Under the pieces are notes generated by a model. It did not search any database. It saw only the letters and a list, made by a program, of their open reading frames with translations, and was not told where the DNA came from. Shown piece by piece: positions 44,215 through 54,227 of a stretch of 64,000 nt of DNA. Source of the stretch: Bullera alba (lineage: Eukaryota > Basidiomycota > Tremellomycetes > Tremellales > Bulleraceae); the NCBI GenBank assembly GCA_001600095.1, contig BCIX01000007.1, positions 62,001 to 126,000 on the forward strand, given 5' to 3'. Within the stretch, counting starts at the first letter, position 1, and the number at the start of each line of letters is the position of its first letter. Position numbers and translations under genes: made by a program.

Positions 44215-47200
44215 ATGGACATCGCTACATTCACCGCGCTAAACGATAACATGTCCAACTTAACATCAGTGGAGGATGATTTGCGAAACCCGCCCGTCGA
44301 CACATGGCCCGAACTGCGGTGGTGGCTTGCTGCGGGCCATCACACTGATATCACACTTCGAAAGGAAGTCGATGCGGCGCACAAACTCGGCTTTGGGGGA
44401 ATGGAATTCTTAGCTATGCCGGAAGAGGGGATCGACAACTCCCGTTATGCGTGGGGGACAGAAGAGTGGCATCACAGTACCGAGATCATCCTCCAGGAGA
44501 CGACCAAACGCGGAATGAGCTTCAGCATGACCAACGGTACCAACTGGTCGAATGCGAACCTACCTTCGCCATTCATCAATGCAGACCACCGCGCTGCGGC
44601 GATGGAGCTCGACTTCATTTACGAGGATATCCCACAGGGCGGGTCTCGAGCACTTGGCGAAATCCCGAGGATCGATCTGGAGGCCTTTTCATCTCACGTT
44701 GCTCCCTTTCATGGACCAAGGGCACCGGTCAAGCAGCAACAGCTCGTTGCTGTGGTCGCAGCTGAGTTGGTCGACAACAGCAAGGAACCGGCTGTGCTTG
44801 GCCGTACGGAGGTGATAACCGATCTGGTTGAGCACCATCGACTCGAATGGACCCCAGAACCAGGCCATCCTTGGCGACTGTTCTTCTTCTACATTCATGG
44901 CACAGGTCAATTGGCGCATCCATCGCCGACGATGAACCACGTCATCAATTACCTCGATAAAGCCGGCGTTGAGACTCTGAAGAGATACTGGGCGCAACAC
45001 GTCCTCACTGAGGAGGTCAAGGCGGCGTGCAGGAAGAACCCCCGGGCGCAGATGTACATGGACTCGCTGGAGCTCGTCACGGGTGGAGAAGGAGGGATAT
45101 TCTGGAGTGCAGATATGGTCCAAGAATTCCAGAGGCGGCGAGGTTATGATGTCACCAAATACCTGCCCTTTCTAGTTCGAGCAGGCGAGATGGCATCGAT
45201 GCAACAATACCTCTTCGCGTGCCCCCTCCAGAACGAGGTGACCATTGGAAAGGTCCGATTCGACATGCATGAGACCTGGACCGACCTTTATATGGAATAC
45301 ACCCTCGCTCCACTACAAGATTTCCTCCACGGGTACAACATCAAGCTTCGTGCTGAGATCAGCTATGGTGCCCCATTCGAGCTCAGTCGTCCTGGTATTT
45401 ACGTGGATGGAGTGGAGACGGAGTCCCTCGAGTTCGCTTCGCAGATTGACGCATACCGCTTGCTGAGCGGTGTAGCTCATTTATTCGGCAAACAATACTC
45501 CTCCGAAACCGGCGCGACGGTTCGCAACTTCATGCTTCCCCACAGCTTTTACGATCAGATCATCAAAACGCAATTGTCCGCTGGGGTTACCAAGCAAGTC
45601 TTACATGGCTGGGCCAGCATGGCAGGCAGCGAAGCGACCTCTTGGCCCGGACATGAGGGCATGTGGCCTGTCTTCAGCGAACGCTTCGACCTACGTCAGC
45701 CAGGTAAAGAATTCTATCCGCTTTGGAGCCGAGCTCTTGCAAGAAAGCAGTTACTCCTCCGTAAGGGAGTACCCAGGAAAGATGTCGGCATCTTGCGGAC
45801 CGACCATGTCGCGGACAACATGCTTTTCTTGGCAGTCAACGAGCAAGGCAAGCGCATCGCGGATGAGGAGGTATACGGCAAGAGATTGATGCGTGAGAGG
45901 GTCAACCTGTGGTGGGAGGATCTTGGAATGCAGGACGCGGGATGGACTTATGAGTTCTTCGACGGGCGGCTCTTACTTCAAGATGGGATCGGCTGCGATC
46001 AAGGCATTGTGCAGGACCAAGGGCCAGGATATCAGGCATTGATCGTCTATCAGTCGACTCTGGTACGTCAAACTCTTTGTTCTTCTGCTGACGCCCAGGA
46101 TTGCGATGTGGCCAAGAGACTTTTGGACTGGGCAAAGCAAGGTCTGCGAATCGTCTTCGTTCACGACAACAAGCAAGTCCGCTTGTACATGGCACGTTCT
46201 TTCGAGCACCACGCGCGCGCCGCCGCTTCAACACCAGGCTTGGATGGCAGGGATGACGACCTTGGAGCAATCGTGGCCGCCCTCCTCAGCCTGGATAATG
46301 TCAGAGAGGCTGCCAGCCCCGCCGATGCTCTGTCGGTCTTACGCGAACTCGGCATCACCGGACGATCCGAATTCAGCTCGCCTAATCGAGAAGTCCTCTC
46401 ATACCTCCGTCACGACGGGCCGGTCTCCTACTTATACCTCTACCACTTCATGTACGAGTCTGGTCGCTCAACAACCGTCCAGGTCAAGCAGCAGGGCCAT
46501 GGCACGACCTATCGCTTGGACGAACATGCAGGGACGCTTGAAAGCCTTCCTTCTCGAATCGAGGGAAACTTCACACTGATTGAAGTCAATCTGCGACCAG
46601 GAGAGGATGTGATCATTGTGCTCAACTGCGCAGAGAGACCAATTGTGATCGAGAAGGTATCGGCACTGGAGACTAGCGTAGAGAATTGGTCGCTCAAGGT
46701 CGAGAGCTGGGACAAGGGGCAAGTCGAGCAGATCAAGGAGGACCGTGGGCTGGGGTATGAGACTGTGGAATATCTCCCGCATCCATCCGTCGAAACGATC
46801 GTTGTGGGTCCGACACCTCTTTCACCCTGGAAAGATATCCCACAAGTGGGTGGGGCAGTCTCAGGAGTCGGCGAGTACAAAGCATCCTTTGTCTGGAGCA
46901 CCGCCATCTCGCTGGACAAGTACATCCTAGACCTCGGCGACGTCTCAGGAGGCCTCGGTCACATCACGATCAACGGCTCATCCCCCATTGCTTTTGACAC
47001 GCTTGCGCCACAGGTCAACATTACCAAACACATCGAGGAAGGGGTCAATCATTTGACAGTGCGTATATCGAGCAGTCTCAACAATCGTCTCATCGCCAAC
47101 GAGTATTATGGATCCGAGCCCGAGTGGTTGGCGGAAATGCTGGGCAAATGGCCGGATGGAGAGAACGGTCTGGTGATCAGAAAGTACGGACTGCTCGGTC

Positions 47201-47232
47201 CGGTCAAGGTCAAACAGATAGTCTTTAGGTAA
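44215..47232 (+). CDS. GH106-type alpha-L-rhamnosidase, intronless
   Basis: One uninterrupted exon of 1005 codons. The N-terminal part (NPPVDTWPELRWWLAAGH, LRKEVDAAHKLGFGGMEFLAM, FSMTNGTNWSNANLPSP) and the AQMYMDSLEL ... MVQEFQRRRGYDVTKYLPFL region fit glycoside hydrolase family 106, known for inverting alpha-L-rhamnosidases that trim rhamnose from pectic and other plant or microbial glycans. The C-terminal ~150 residues (GEYKASFVWSTAISLDKYILDLGD, HITINGSSP, HLTVRISSSLNNRLIA) form a galactose-binding-like beta-sandwich, also usual in GH106. There is no signal peptide from either the ATG at 44215 or the in-frame ATG at 44251, so it should be intracellular, acting on imported oligosaccharides or glycosides. 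Lack of introns in 3 kb contrasts with neighbours and suggests acquisition from bacteria or by retroposition. Catalytic residues were not assigned. Confidence 0.78.
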   Translation: MDIATFTALNDNMSNLTSVEDDLRNPPVDTWPELRWWLAAGHHTDITLRKEVDAAHKLGFGGMEFLAMPEEGIDNSRYAWGTEEWHHSTEIILQETTKRGMSFSMTNGTNWSNANLPSPFINADHRAAAMELDFIYEDIPQGGSRALGEIPRIDLEAFSSHVAPFHGPRAPVKQQQLVAVVAAELVDNSKEPAVLGRTEVITDLVEHHRLEWTPEPGHPWRLFFFYIHGTGQLAHPSPTMNHVINYLDKAGVETLKRYWAQHVLTEEVKAACRKNPRAQMYMDSLELVTGGEGGIFWSADMVQEFQRRRGYDVTKYLPFLVRAGEMASMQQYLFACPLQNEVTIGKVRFDMHETWTDLYMEYTLAPLQDFLHGYNIKLRAEISYGAPFELSRPGIYVDGVETESLEFASQIDAYRLLSGVAHLFGKQYSSETGATVRNFMLPHSFYDQIIKTQLSAGVTKQVLHGWASMAGSEATSWPGHEGMWPVFSERFDLRQPGKEFYPLWSRALARKQLLLRKGVPRKDVGILRTDHVADNMLFLAVNEQGKRIADEEVYGKRLMRERVNLWWEDLGMQDAGWTYEFFDGRLLLQDGIGCDQGIVQDQGPGYQALIVYQSTLVRQTLCSSADAQDCDVAKRLLDWAKQGLRIVFVHDNKQVRLYMARSFEHHARAAASTPGLDGRDDDLGAIVAALLSLDNVREAASPADALSVLRELGITGRSEFSSPNREVLSYLRHDGPVSYLYLYHFMYESGRSTTVQVKQQGHGTTYRLDEHAGTLESLPSRIEGNFTLIEVNLRPGEDVIIVLNCAERPIVIEKVSALETSVENWSLKVESWDKGQVEQIKEDRGLGYETVEYLPHPSVETIVVGPTPLSPWKDIPQVGGAVSGVGEYKASFVWSTAISLDKYILDLGDVSGGLGHITINGSSPIAFDTLAPQVNITKHIEEGVNHLTVRISSSLNNRLIANEYYGSEPEWLAEMLGKWPDGENGLVIRKYGLLGPVKVKQIVFR

Positions 47233-48038
47233 CTTATGGGATGCAGTGTACTGGCATTGACGCTTGCACAAACGAGTTCGAGCAGCTAGTCGTTACGGTC
47301 GATGAGGATTGAGTGCGAGGGATATCCTTAGGGTCGCTAGGGTGGGATGTGTTAGAACTAAGGAAGGACTATGCAGGAATAGAACCAGAGAGCAATGCTG
47401 CATGAGCAGTGTAAAACTGTGCACCATGCATGCCGAGCTGAGGAATGATGCTAGGATGGGTCGTGGTATGCATTGGAGCATGGCCAGTATGCACCGGTCT
47501 GCTGGATATTGACGAGTGCACCATCTCTTGCATGCTCAAGACCACTCCCGGCCTCTTCGTTGTCATCGGCCATATCGCATCGGGCATCGGTCAAACGGTC
47601 GCCGACGACGGGTGCAACAACCTGGTCAACTGGCTAAATATAGATCGAAAGGGAGTAGACATGACGGGGCAGCTGATCGTTCTACATTTTGAGCCCTTCG
47701 GCCTCTTCAGACTTCAAGCTTCAAGCTTCAAGCTTCACTCTACACCAGTGATCTGGACTGATTCTGCTGTTGCCTCGGTCGCCGAGGTGAAAAAGCAGTC
47801 TGGCAACCATGCTCGACCGAGGCGTACTCGAGTACTGGGGACGGTCGATGTCGCCCGACTCCCCGATGCTCACCGAACAACAGCGAAGTCTATAAAGCGA
47901 CTGAGACGGCGTGCTCGTATCGACAGTGCTCTTCAAACCTGGCGACTTCCTCTCGCCGACTTCCAATCTCTTCAGCTAAAGCTCTTCAAAAGGGTACCGC
48001 TTTGACCTGAGAGCTCATCACCAACCCACCCACCCAAC
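47233..48038. other. Intergenic upstream of epimerase-like gene
   Basis: A TATAAAG box at 47891 lies about 150 bp before the next start codon. CTTCAAG is repeated in tandem about 3.7 times near 47711-47737. A 187-codon ORF across 47445-48005 has no recognisable content and is not supported. Confidence 0.5.
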
Positions 48039-48920
48039 ATGAAAGTCTTCGTCACTGGCGCTTCAGGCCATGTTGGTTCGCAGGTCGTTATCCACCTAGT
48101 CGCCAGAGGACACACAGTATCTGGTCTCGCTCGATCGCAAGCCTCTGCCGACAAGATCACCTCTCTAGGAGCGACTGCCGTCTTGGGCGATCTCACAAAC
48201 CGAGATCTTCTCACTGCCAACGCCAAATCCCACGACGCCGTCATTCACGCCGCCATGGACCACTCAGGTGATTTCGAAGCCGCAAGCATCCTCGAGCGCG
48301 AAACGCTCGACCTCTTCGCCGACGCTATGGAGGGCACCAACAAACCCCTATTGATGAGCTCTGGCATGGCATTTCTCCCACCCGGCTCCGATGAGACTAC
48401 GCCCTCTGCCCCCGGACAACGACGAGCCGACACCCAGATTGCCGTACAAGCATACACCAGCCGAGGTATCAACTCGATCACCGTCCGACTCGCCATGAAC
48501 ACACACAGCCCCGACTCGATGCACCTCTTCTTCAAGCTCATGCTCGACGCGGAGAAGGAACTGGGGTACATTCCATACTACGCCAACTCTGTCTGGTCGG
48601 GGTGTGCTGCCTCCGACGCGGGTCTGCTCTATGTCCTGGCAATGGAGAAAGGCGAGGCCGCTGTGGTACACGCTGGAGCCGAGTTTGTGCCGGTCAAGAA
48701 CATTGCGGAGGCATTGGCAGAGAAGGAGGGAAAGAAGGCAGGAGAAGCCAAGCCGGAAGACTTGGAGGGTCGAGTGGTGGGATGGTTACCTATGCTGCTA
48801 GGCATCAAGCAGGACGTCTCGTGCAAGTGGACCGAGGAGACGTACAATTGGCACCCGAAAGGTCAGAGCGTGATCGAGGAGATCAAGGCCGGAGACAAGG
48901 CGTACTTCGGAGAAGCGTGA
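48039..48920 (+). CDS. NAD(P)-dependent epimerase/dehydratase-like protein (extended SDR), intronless
   Basis: A 293-aa single exon. The N-terminus MKVFVTGASGHVGSQVV carries the TGxxGxxG dinucleotide motif, followed by the GHTVSGLARSQASADKI beta2 region, the GDLTNRDLL strand and VIHAAMDHSG. This places it in the extended/atypical SDR superfamily related to NAD-dependent epimerases and NmrA-like proteins. The active-site YxxxK is not clearly present (the equivalent region reads SSGMAFLPPG ... RRADTQIAVQAY), so catalysis is uncertain and a redox-sensing or atypical reductase role is possible. No signal peptide. It follows the intronless GH106 gene in the same orientation, 0.8 kb downstream; both lacking introns hints at a common transferred origin. 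Confidence 0.82.
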   Translation: MKVFVTGASGHVGSQVVIHLVARGHTVSGLARSQASADKITSLGATAVLGDLTNRDLLTANAKSHDAVIHAAMDHSGDFEAASILERETLDLFADAMEGTNKPLLMSSGMAFLPPGSDETTPSAPGQRRADTQIAVQAYTSRGINSITVRLAMNTHSPDSMHLFFKLMLDAEKELGYIPYYANSVWSGCAASDAGLLYVLAMEKGEAAVVHAGAEFVPVKNIAEALAEKEGKKAGEAKPEDLEGRVVGWLPMLLGIKQDVSCKWTEETYNWHPKGQSVIEEIKAGDKAYFGEA

Positions 48921-49122
48921 CGACAGAAAGTGGTATCGACTTGCAAAGTATCCTAGCGGCTAGCCTGAGTGATGCATCATACGTCTCCATTGTGACGCAG
49001 CCTGAACAAAGACTCTTTACCCTATCCTATCGTTCGAAGCACCCCTCGTCGACCTGTTCAGAAACTCTTCCCTCCTTCCACATGACGATTGACCCAGCAA
49101 CGGGCTTGACTTGTCAGGTTCA

Positions 49123-50184
49123 TTAGAATGCGCGGCTCCCTTCAGACCCTTGGGTGGACACCCATCGATCGACCAGCTCCTCTGCTGGAATGTGCTCGAT
49201 CTTCCTCGGGAATAGGTCGTCCAGCAAGGATATGCCTGAACTAGTCAGCTCAAACTGCTTGCGCCTGGACGCCAGGTCGTCGAGTAGCTCGGAAGAAGTG
49301 AGTGGCTCGTCGGGCATCTCTTGATCTCCATATTCGGCGTCGTCTACCGGGACCGTTCGCAAGCCCAGCACCCACTTAGACAGATCGTCTGTCAGAAGAG
49401 ACTGTAGATCGGGATTTGACTTGATGTCTTCGCGAAGCGTCATACCCATCTCGGACAGTCGCTCGGTAAGCTCACGGTGGTCGTATTCGAAATCGGCGCG
49501 ATGGCCGCCCGCTTGGGCAGCCAGAGCCTTGATATCGTCTAGTAGGGCGTTGGTGCAATCTTCATATCGTTGATCCAGGTCTTCGACCAGGACTGTCTGC
49601 GAAGATCCTTCTCTTTCGTCCCTGAGTCCGGGCCTTCCAGGACCAAGATACAAGACCTGTTGAGTCATCTCAGACGTTTCGATGTGCGATTGAATGCCTG
49701 GCGAGATGGAAATGGTCTTGAGATCGGGACTGACGGTCACTTTTGCGCTGATACTGACCATTTCGGCGAAATTAGGCTGGTTCTGGTTCCCCAGGGTCAC
49801 TTCGAAGGACATGACACTTCCATTCACTTCCTCCTCTGCGATGGTCAGCACTATATTCCAGCCTCCCACCTTGTCAGGCGCAGCCGTGTTCTCGCTGAAT
49901 GCGTGGCTTGACAGACTGTCAATGTGATCGTAGATCCTGGTTCGAAGATGTTGTTCCAATTGGGTTTTGACCTTTTCGTTCAGCGCCTCAAACCGTGATT
50001 CGTGCTCTGGGTCGCCGTCGGTGGGACGAGTGACTTTGTCGGTGATGACATCGTCGATCGCTTCTACGATGTCGTCGATCCCAGTTGCCAATCCGTATCT
50101 AGCGGCTTTCCTGAGGTCAGATCTGAAATCCTTCAAAGAGGCGTCGTCCTCGATCGAGGGGATATCGCTCATGATAGTGTCCAT
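49123..50184 (-). CDS. Unrecognised ~355-aa family, member A1
   Basis: An intronless ORF of 353 aa from the ATG at 50184 (MDTIMSDIPSIEDDASLKDF). I do not recognise the family; it has three members here (also 52442-53593 and 55782-56849). A1 shows an acidic start, an N-terminal helical segment (LRKAARYGLATGIDDIVEAIDDVI), LEQHLRTRIYDHIDSL, a beta-rich middle (GGWNIVLTIAEEEV, MSFEVTLGNQ, VSISAKVTVSPDLKTISISP), the most conserved block RPGLRDEREGSSQTVLVEDLD, a long helical region and a C-terminal LDDLFPRKIEHIPAEELVDRW motif. No signal peptide or membrane segment, so a soluble intracellular protein is likely. It faces a gag-like gene head-to-head across 1.2 kb. Confidence 0.72.
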   Translation of the reverse strand: MDTIMSDIPSIEDDASLKDFRSDLRKAARYGLATGIDDIVEAIDDVITDKVTRPTDGDPEHESRFEALNEKVKTQLEQHLRTRIYDHIDSLSSHAFSENTAAPDKVGGWNIVLTIAEEEVNGSVMSFEVTLGNQNQPNFAEMVSISAKVTVSPDLKTISISPGIQSHIETSEMTQQVLYLGPGRPGLRDEREGSSQTVLVEDLDQRYEDCTNALLDDIKALAAQAGGHRADFEYDHRELTERLSEMGMTLREDIKSNPDLQSLLTDDLSKWVLGLRTVPVDDAEYGDQEMPDEPLTSSELLDDLASRRKQFELTSSGISLLDDLFPRKIEHIPAEELVDRWVSTQGSEGSRAF

Positions 50185-51395
50185 GGTGAAGTGTGGGGAA
50201 TCACCCAGGTTGACTCGATGGGTGGCGTTATATAGACGAGGTAGTAGGCTTCCTGTTCGCTACAGGTGTCTAGTGTGTCAGTCGACAAGGGATCACTCCT
50301 TTAGCAGTGGAAATTTTCCAAACTCAGCTTTGCAGTACTCACTAGCACGAAACTGTTCGCAGGATTGTCCTTTCATCACGTATAAAGGCGTAGGCTACTC
50401 ACAGAATGTGTATAGCGCGATAGGGGATGAGGTGGAAGGAACTCCTCCTTGCTCTCTCCGCCTAGCCTGTCGGGTGTCAGTGGATCGGTCCTTCTAGCGG
50501 TGATCTATTTTGAGCTCAGCGTATCTGTGATGTCGAATACAGAACTCTCCATTGGGGATTGAGGATGATTGCAGTCGAGGAGAAGTCCCACAAAGGTGAT
50601 GATGAGCCTCTTGGATCCCTCTGCGTCATCTGCCAAGTGATGATTGGTGATCAGTCCATCCTTTGGCTTCGAACTCCTATTTCAGGTTAAAGGCTGCAGC
50701 ATTCGTCACGACGATACTGTCCTTAGCCCTACCCATCTGGCGGTGGAATGTAGGGCATTTGAGACAATGAACGTTTTCTCAGACCTATTTCGATGACCTG
50801 TCGACCGACACCGAGTCGACCTCTGCGCTGCGAGTCAGCGAGCATTCGTACTCTTGTTTGTTCCTGTGCTGCTGATTTACCTGATGCAGCCAGCATCAGG
50901 CTATCATCCACTGACGCCCTTGAGATATGGTAATCATGGAGGAATTGCAGTGTAGGGAAGAGGAATACTCGCGAATGACGACCCTTCCACTCTACGAGCA
51001 CTTTGAGACGAATCAGTACTCAGCGATTTGCAGGCGGCAAACGATGGTCGATTGATCGCACGAGTCGATTTGAGAGACAGTGCATCGATATCTCAGCGTC
51101 AATGTGGTGGGGAGGCTCAGAGACCTATCATGGAGGCAACGTCGTGTCAGCTTGCAGACGTGCAGTGTGATTGGTGAGTGACTGCGTGCGCCGTGCAGCG
51201 TCCACTGGTCCAGCCTGGATCCCGCTTCCGCTTTGGTCTCCCACGATGCATTTCGGTCAGGCTTGAGGAAAGCTGGGGCCTCGGTCACTCAGCACTCAAC
51301 GAACTCAACGGTCACTCTCTTGCATCTAACACATCGACGAGCCACCGATCTTCAGTCAAGATTGACCCTTACTTGTGTTTGAAGAGCTTCCACAA
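50185..51395. other. Bidirectional promoter region of unit 1 (A1/G1)
   Basis: Spacer between the divergent starts of A1 and G1, longer (1.2 kb) than the 0.63-0.65 kb of units 2 and 3. A GTTATATAGACG box lies near 50227 on the A1 side. No gene is supported. Confidence 0.45.
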
Positions 51396-52070
51396 ATGGA
51401 CATGGTCTCCACCGACGAACTTTATGACGCTTTCGAGACTGTGCCCCGGCTCATCGGAAGCTCCAAGTTTGCGACATGGGAGAGGGGCATCGAGGTCGCC
51501 TTGGCCAAGACTGGCCATCTCGACTTGATTGCAGAAGACTCTGCAGGTGATCCTCCGGGAAATGTGGGACTCGAACGACAGACAGATCTCGGCATTCATT
51601 CTGGGTACTTGTGACAAGTCGATCATAAGTCAACGTATCCACGTTTTCAAAGTCAAAAGCCCAGGCCGAGCTCGAGCAGTAGTAGATTTCGGGAAGGGGA
51701 AGATCTACGAGTTTGGACGGATACGATGCGTGCGCAGCATCGAGCGCTGGTGGACGCCAAAGTCACTACGGAAGATATAGCAGTCGCGGTCCTTTCACGT
51801 GGTCTACCACCTCAATCTCGAGCCTAGTCGATCGAATCCTCATGTCAAGCGACAACATGCCCAGGCTGGACGACGTCATACGAGCGATAGAATCGGTGGA
51901 TGCTATGCAGCAGGTGCGGATGGAAAAGAATGCGGCGTGGTAAGCTCGAGCGGAAAGACTCGCCATATCCGACACAGGGGTTACGACGCGAATCGGCCTC
52001 CAAAATCCAAAGCGAAAGCTGGAGAAGGACAGCAGCAGGCCCAGGTGGAATGGTGGATCACTTTGCTCTG
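51396..52070 (+). pseudogene. Copia-type gag-like gene G1, frameshifted
   Basis: It starts MDMVSTDELYDAFETVPRLIGSSKFATWE, matching G2 (FDYAFESVPKLVGRANFVTWE). After about 70 codons the homology moves to another frame (MWDSNDRQISAFILGTCDKSI, like MWIAAYILETCDQSV), moves again at the LVDAKVTTEDIAVAVLSRGLP segment, then to MPRLDDVIRAIESVDAMQQVRM and finally to a basic tail. The middle (VMAHRSILGLGMDF region of G2) is partly lost. At least three frame changes make a functional product unlikely. The layout is that of gag/UBN2-like proteins of LTR copia elements; no protease, integrase or reverse transcriptase is nearby. Confidence 0.75.
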
Positions 52071-52441
52071 GTTGATCTGGGCTAGTCTCGCGGAAATGTT
52101 CAACTCCATCGAAGCACCGTGCGACATTCAGCTAAATCTCCCCGCCGGCATGGTAATCGATGATGCTACGGACTCCCCAAACAAGCTATATGACCATAAT
52201 CAGGCAGGCTCGATTTCTTGACGTTCGCGTGCCGTGAGTTCACCTTGCCGACTAATTGTCCCCAAGTCCATATCTGACACCCAATACAGATTTGCGCGTC
52301 TATTCAATTGGGCTACATCATCCACGGAAACACTTACAGCCCCCACCGACGTAACATGGCTAGTTGTCTGCATGATATATATTGTGCTCCACCTCGACAG
52401 GCCCTGCGGGAAGACTCCTGACTCCATCCCAGCTTCTGTTG
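52071..52441. other. Spacer between G1 relic and A2
   Basis: No gene is supported; this is the 3' flank of the G1 relic and of A2 (convergent). Confidence 0.4.
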
Positions 52442-53593
52442 TCACTGTGCGTTAGCCTCCTCGAAGATGTCCATGGGCTCATCCCACGGGATAGGTGACC
52501 CGCCGACGGGATCGACTTGCTGACTCCAGTGTGACAATGCCTGACTCCGGCGTGATGACTCCCATTGGCTGATCAGCTTCTCTGTTGGAATGCAGTCGAT
52601 CTTCCTGGGGAACAGGCCGTCCAGCAAAGGTATGCCTGAACTCTTCAGCACGAATCGCCTGCGTCTTGTGGCCATGTCGCCGATGAGATCAAAGGCACTT
52701 GGAGGCGAGCCGGTCGCGGACATCTCTTGATCCTCTAACTCGTAGTCAGCATCTTCTATCGGGACAGTGTCCAAGCTGAGTGCCCATCGCGAAAGATCGG
52801 CAGTGAGTAGAGAACCTAGATCGGGGTCCGATTTGATTTCCTTCTGAAGTGCTACTCCCAGACCACTCAACTTGTCTGCGATCTCCTCGTGGTCGTATTC
52901 GAAAGCTTCGCGAAGATCGCCTTCCGCATGTTGGACCAGACTCCGGATCTCGCGAAGCATGGTTTTGGTGCATTCTTCATATCGGCGATCAAGATCTTCA
53001 ACCAGGACCGTTGCCGAAGACCCTTCTCTGTCGTCTCTGAGTCCTGGCCTTTGAGGACCACTGTATGACACGAGCTGGTTCATGTCAGACATTTCAATGT
53101 GCGATCGAACACTCGGTTCAACAGATATCGTCCCAAATTCAGGATTGACTGTCACGGTCGCGCTGATACCAATCATGTCACTGAACCGAGGATGGTCCTG
53201 GCTTTCAAGCCTCGCTTCGAAAGTAATGTTGGGTCCGGTCACTTGGGCATCTGCGAGAGTCAGCGCAATGGTCCAATATCCTGCCTCATCCGGGGCCACT
53301 GTATCGTTACTGTCGATCTGACATGCGAGGCCATCGATGTGGTCGTAAATCCGGCTCCGGAAATGCTCCTCCACTGCGGTCATGACGCTTTGACTCAGCG
53401 TCGTGCATCGGTCGCGGTGCTCTCTGTCATTTTCGATGGAGCGAGCGGGAACATTGTTGAGAATCAGCTGGTGGATTGAAGTTTCGAGATCGTAAATCCC
53501 ATTTGACGTTCCAAGTCGAGCTGCTTGCCTGAGTGAAGATACTGATTGTCTTGCATTCGTCTGGTCCTCGATTGTGGGGATGATATCGTTCAT
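52442..53593 (-). CDS. Unrecognised ~355-aa family, member A2
   Basis: Intronless, 383 aa from the ATG at 53593 (MNDIIPTIEDQTNARQSVSSL). It aligns with A1 and A3 throughout: the LRQAARLGTSNGIYDLETSI helix, VEEHFRSRIYDHIDGL, GYWTIALTLADAQV, ITFEARLESQDHPRFSDMIG, the block RPGLRDDREGSSATVLVEDLD, EIKSDPDLGSLLTADLSRW and LLDGLFPRKIDCIPTEKLISQW. It has about 30 extra C-terminal residues (WSQQVDPVGGSPIPWDEPMD) not present in A1. All substitutions relative to A1 leave the frame open over more than 1.1 kb despite clear divergence, which argues for selection on the protein. Function unknown; soluble intracellular by composition. Confidence 0.72.
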   Translation of the reverse strand: MNDIIPTIEDQTNARQSVSSLRQAARLGTSNGIYDLETSIHQLILNNVPARSIENDREHRDRCTTLSQSVMTAVEEHFRSRIYDHIDGLACQIDSNDTVAPDEAGYWTIALTLADAQVTGPNITFEARLESQDHPRFSDMIGISATVTVNPEFGTISVEPSVRSHIEMSDMNQLVSYSGPQRPGLRDDREGSSATVLVEDLDRRYEECTKTMLREIRSLVQHAEGDLREAFEYDHEEIADKLSGLGVALQKEIKSDPDLGSLLTADLSRWALSLDTVPIEDADYELEDQEMSATGSPPSAFDLIGDMATRRRRFVLKSSGIPLLDGLFPRKIDCIPTEKLISQWESSRRSQALSHWSQQVDPVGGSPIPWDEPMDIFEEANAQ

Positions 53594-54227
53594 CGTAGAC
53601 TAGCAGTATCGAGATGTGATGATGATGGTGTGAGGGAAGAAGAGAGCTTGACTGGAAGGGTGGAATGGGGTGTTATATGGTCGAGATGGCGAGCTTCCAT
53701 TTCGTGCTATCTGTTTAGTGTATCGTTCTCACAAAGGTTGTATCCTTTGATCTTGCTCCGTTTCCTCGGTCTACCATGGGGTGCTGCTGTCGTGCTGTTC
53801 ATGCTGAGTTATAGAGATGACGCATCAGATCGTGGCGGGTCCGCGGTCTCAAACTTGGCGATAGTAGCAGGGTCCAAACACGAGTGCAGGTGCCTCACTG
53901 CGCGGCGGTGTGCTGCGATGCCTTGTATCCCACAAGACCGGAGAGTCGAGATGTCGCTTGTGCACAGTTAGGGCGATTGCGAGAACGAGCAGGACCCTAT
54001 ACTTGCGGCCGTCTCAAGGCCAAGCGAAGGCCAAGCACTCAGGATCTGTCGCTTGAGGTATTCTTTCCCACGATCCACTGCCATTTCACAAGCTTTGACT
54101 GCAAGGTGCAAACTGCAAAGGGCCAAGGCGAACAAAAGGCGAGTAGAGTTGGAAGGAAATCTGACTTGCTACATTGTCCTCCCCTTGCTGGACCTCGTTC
54201 AACTCAAAGCACTTCAGCCATTTAGAC
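53594..54227. other. Bidirectional promoter region of unit 2 (A2/G2)
   Basis: 634 bp between the divergent starts. A GTTATATGG box lies near 53672 on the A2 side. No gene is supported. Confidence 0.45.

Noticed and set aside
47445..48005. 186-aa ORF upstream of the epimerase-like gene
   Set aside because: No domain, odd composition, covers the TATA box of the next gene; likely chance.
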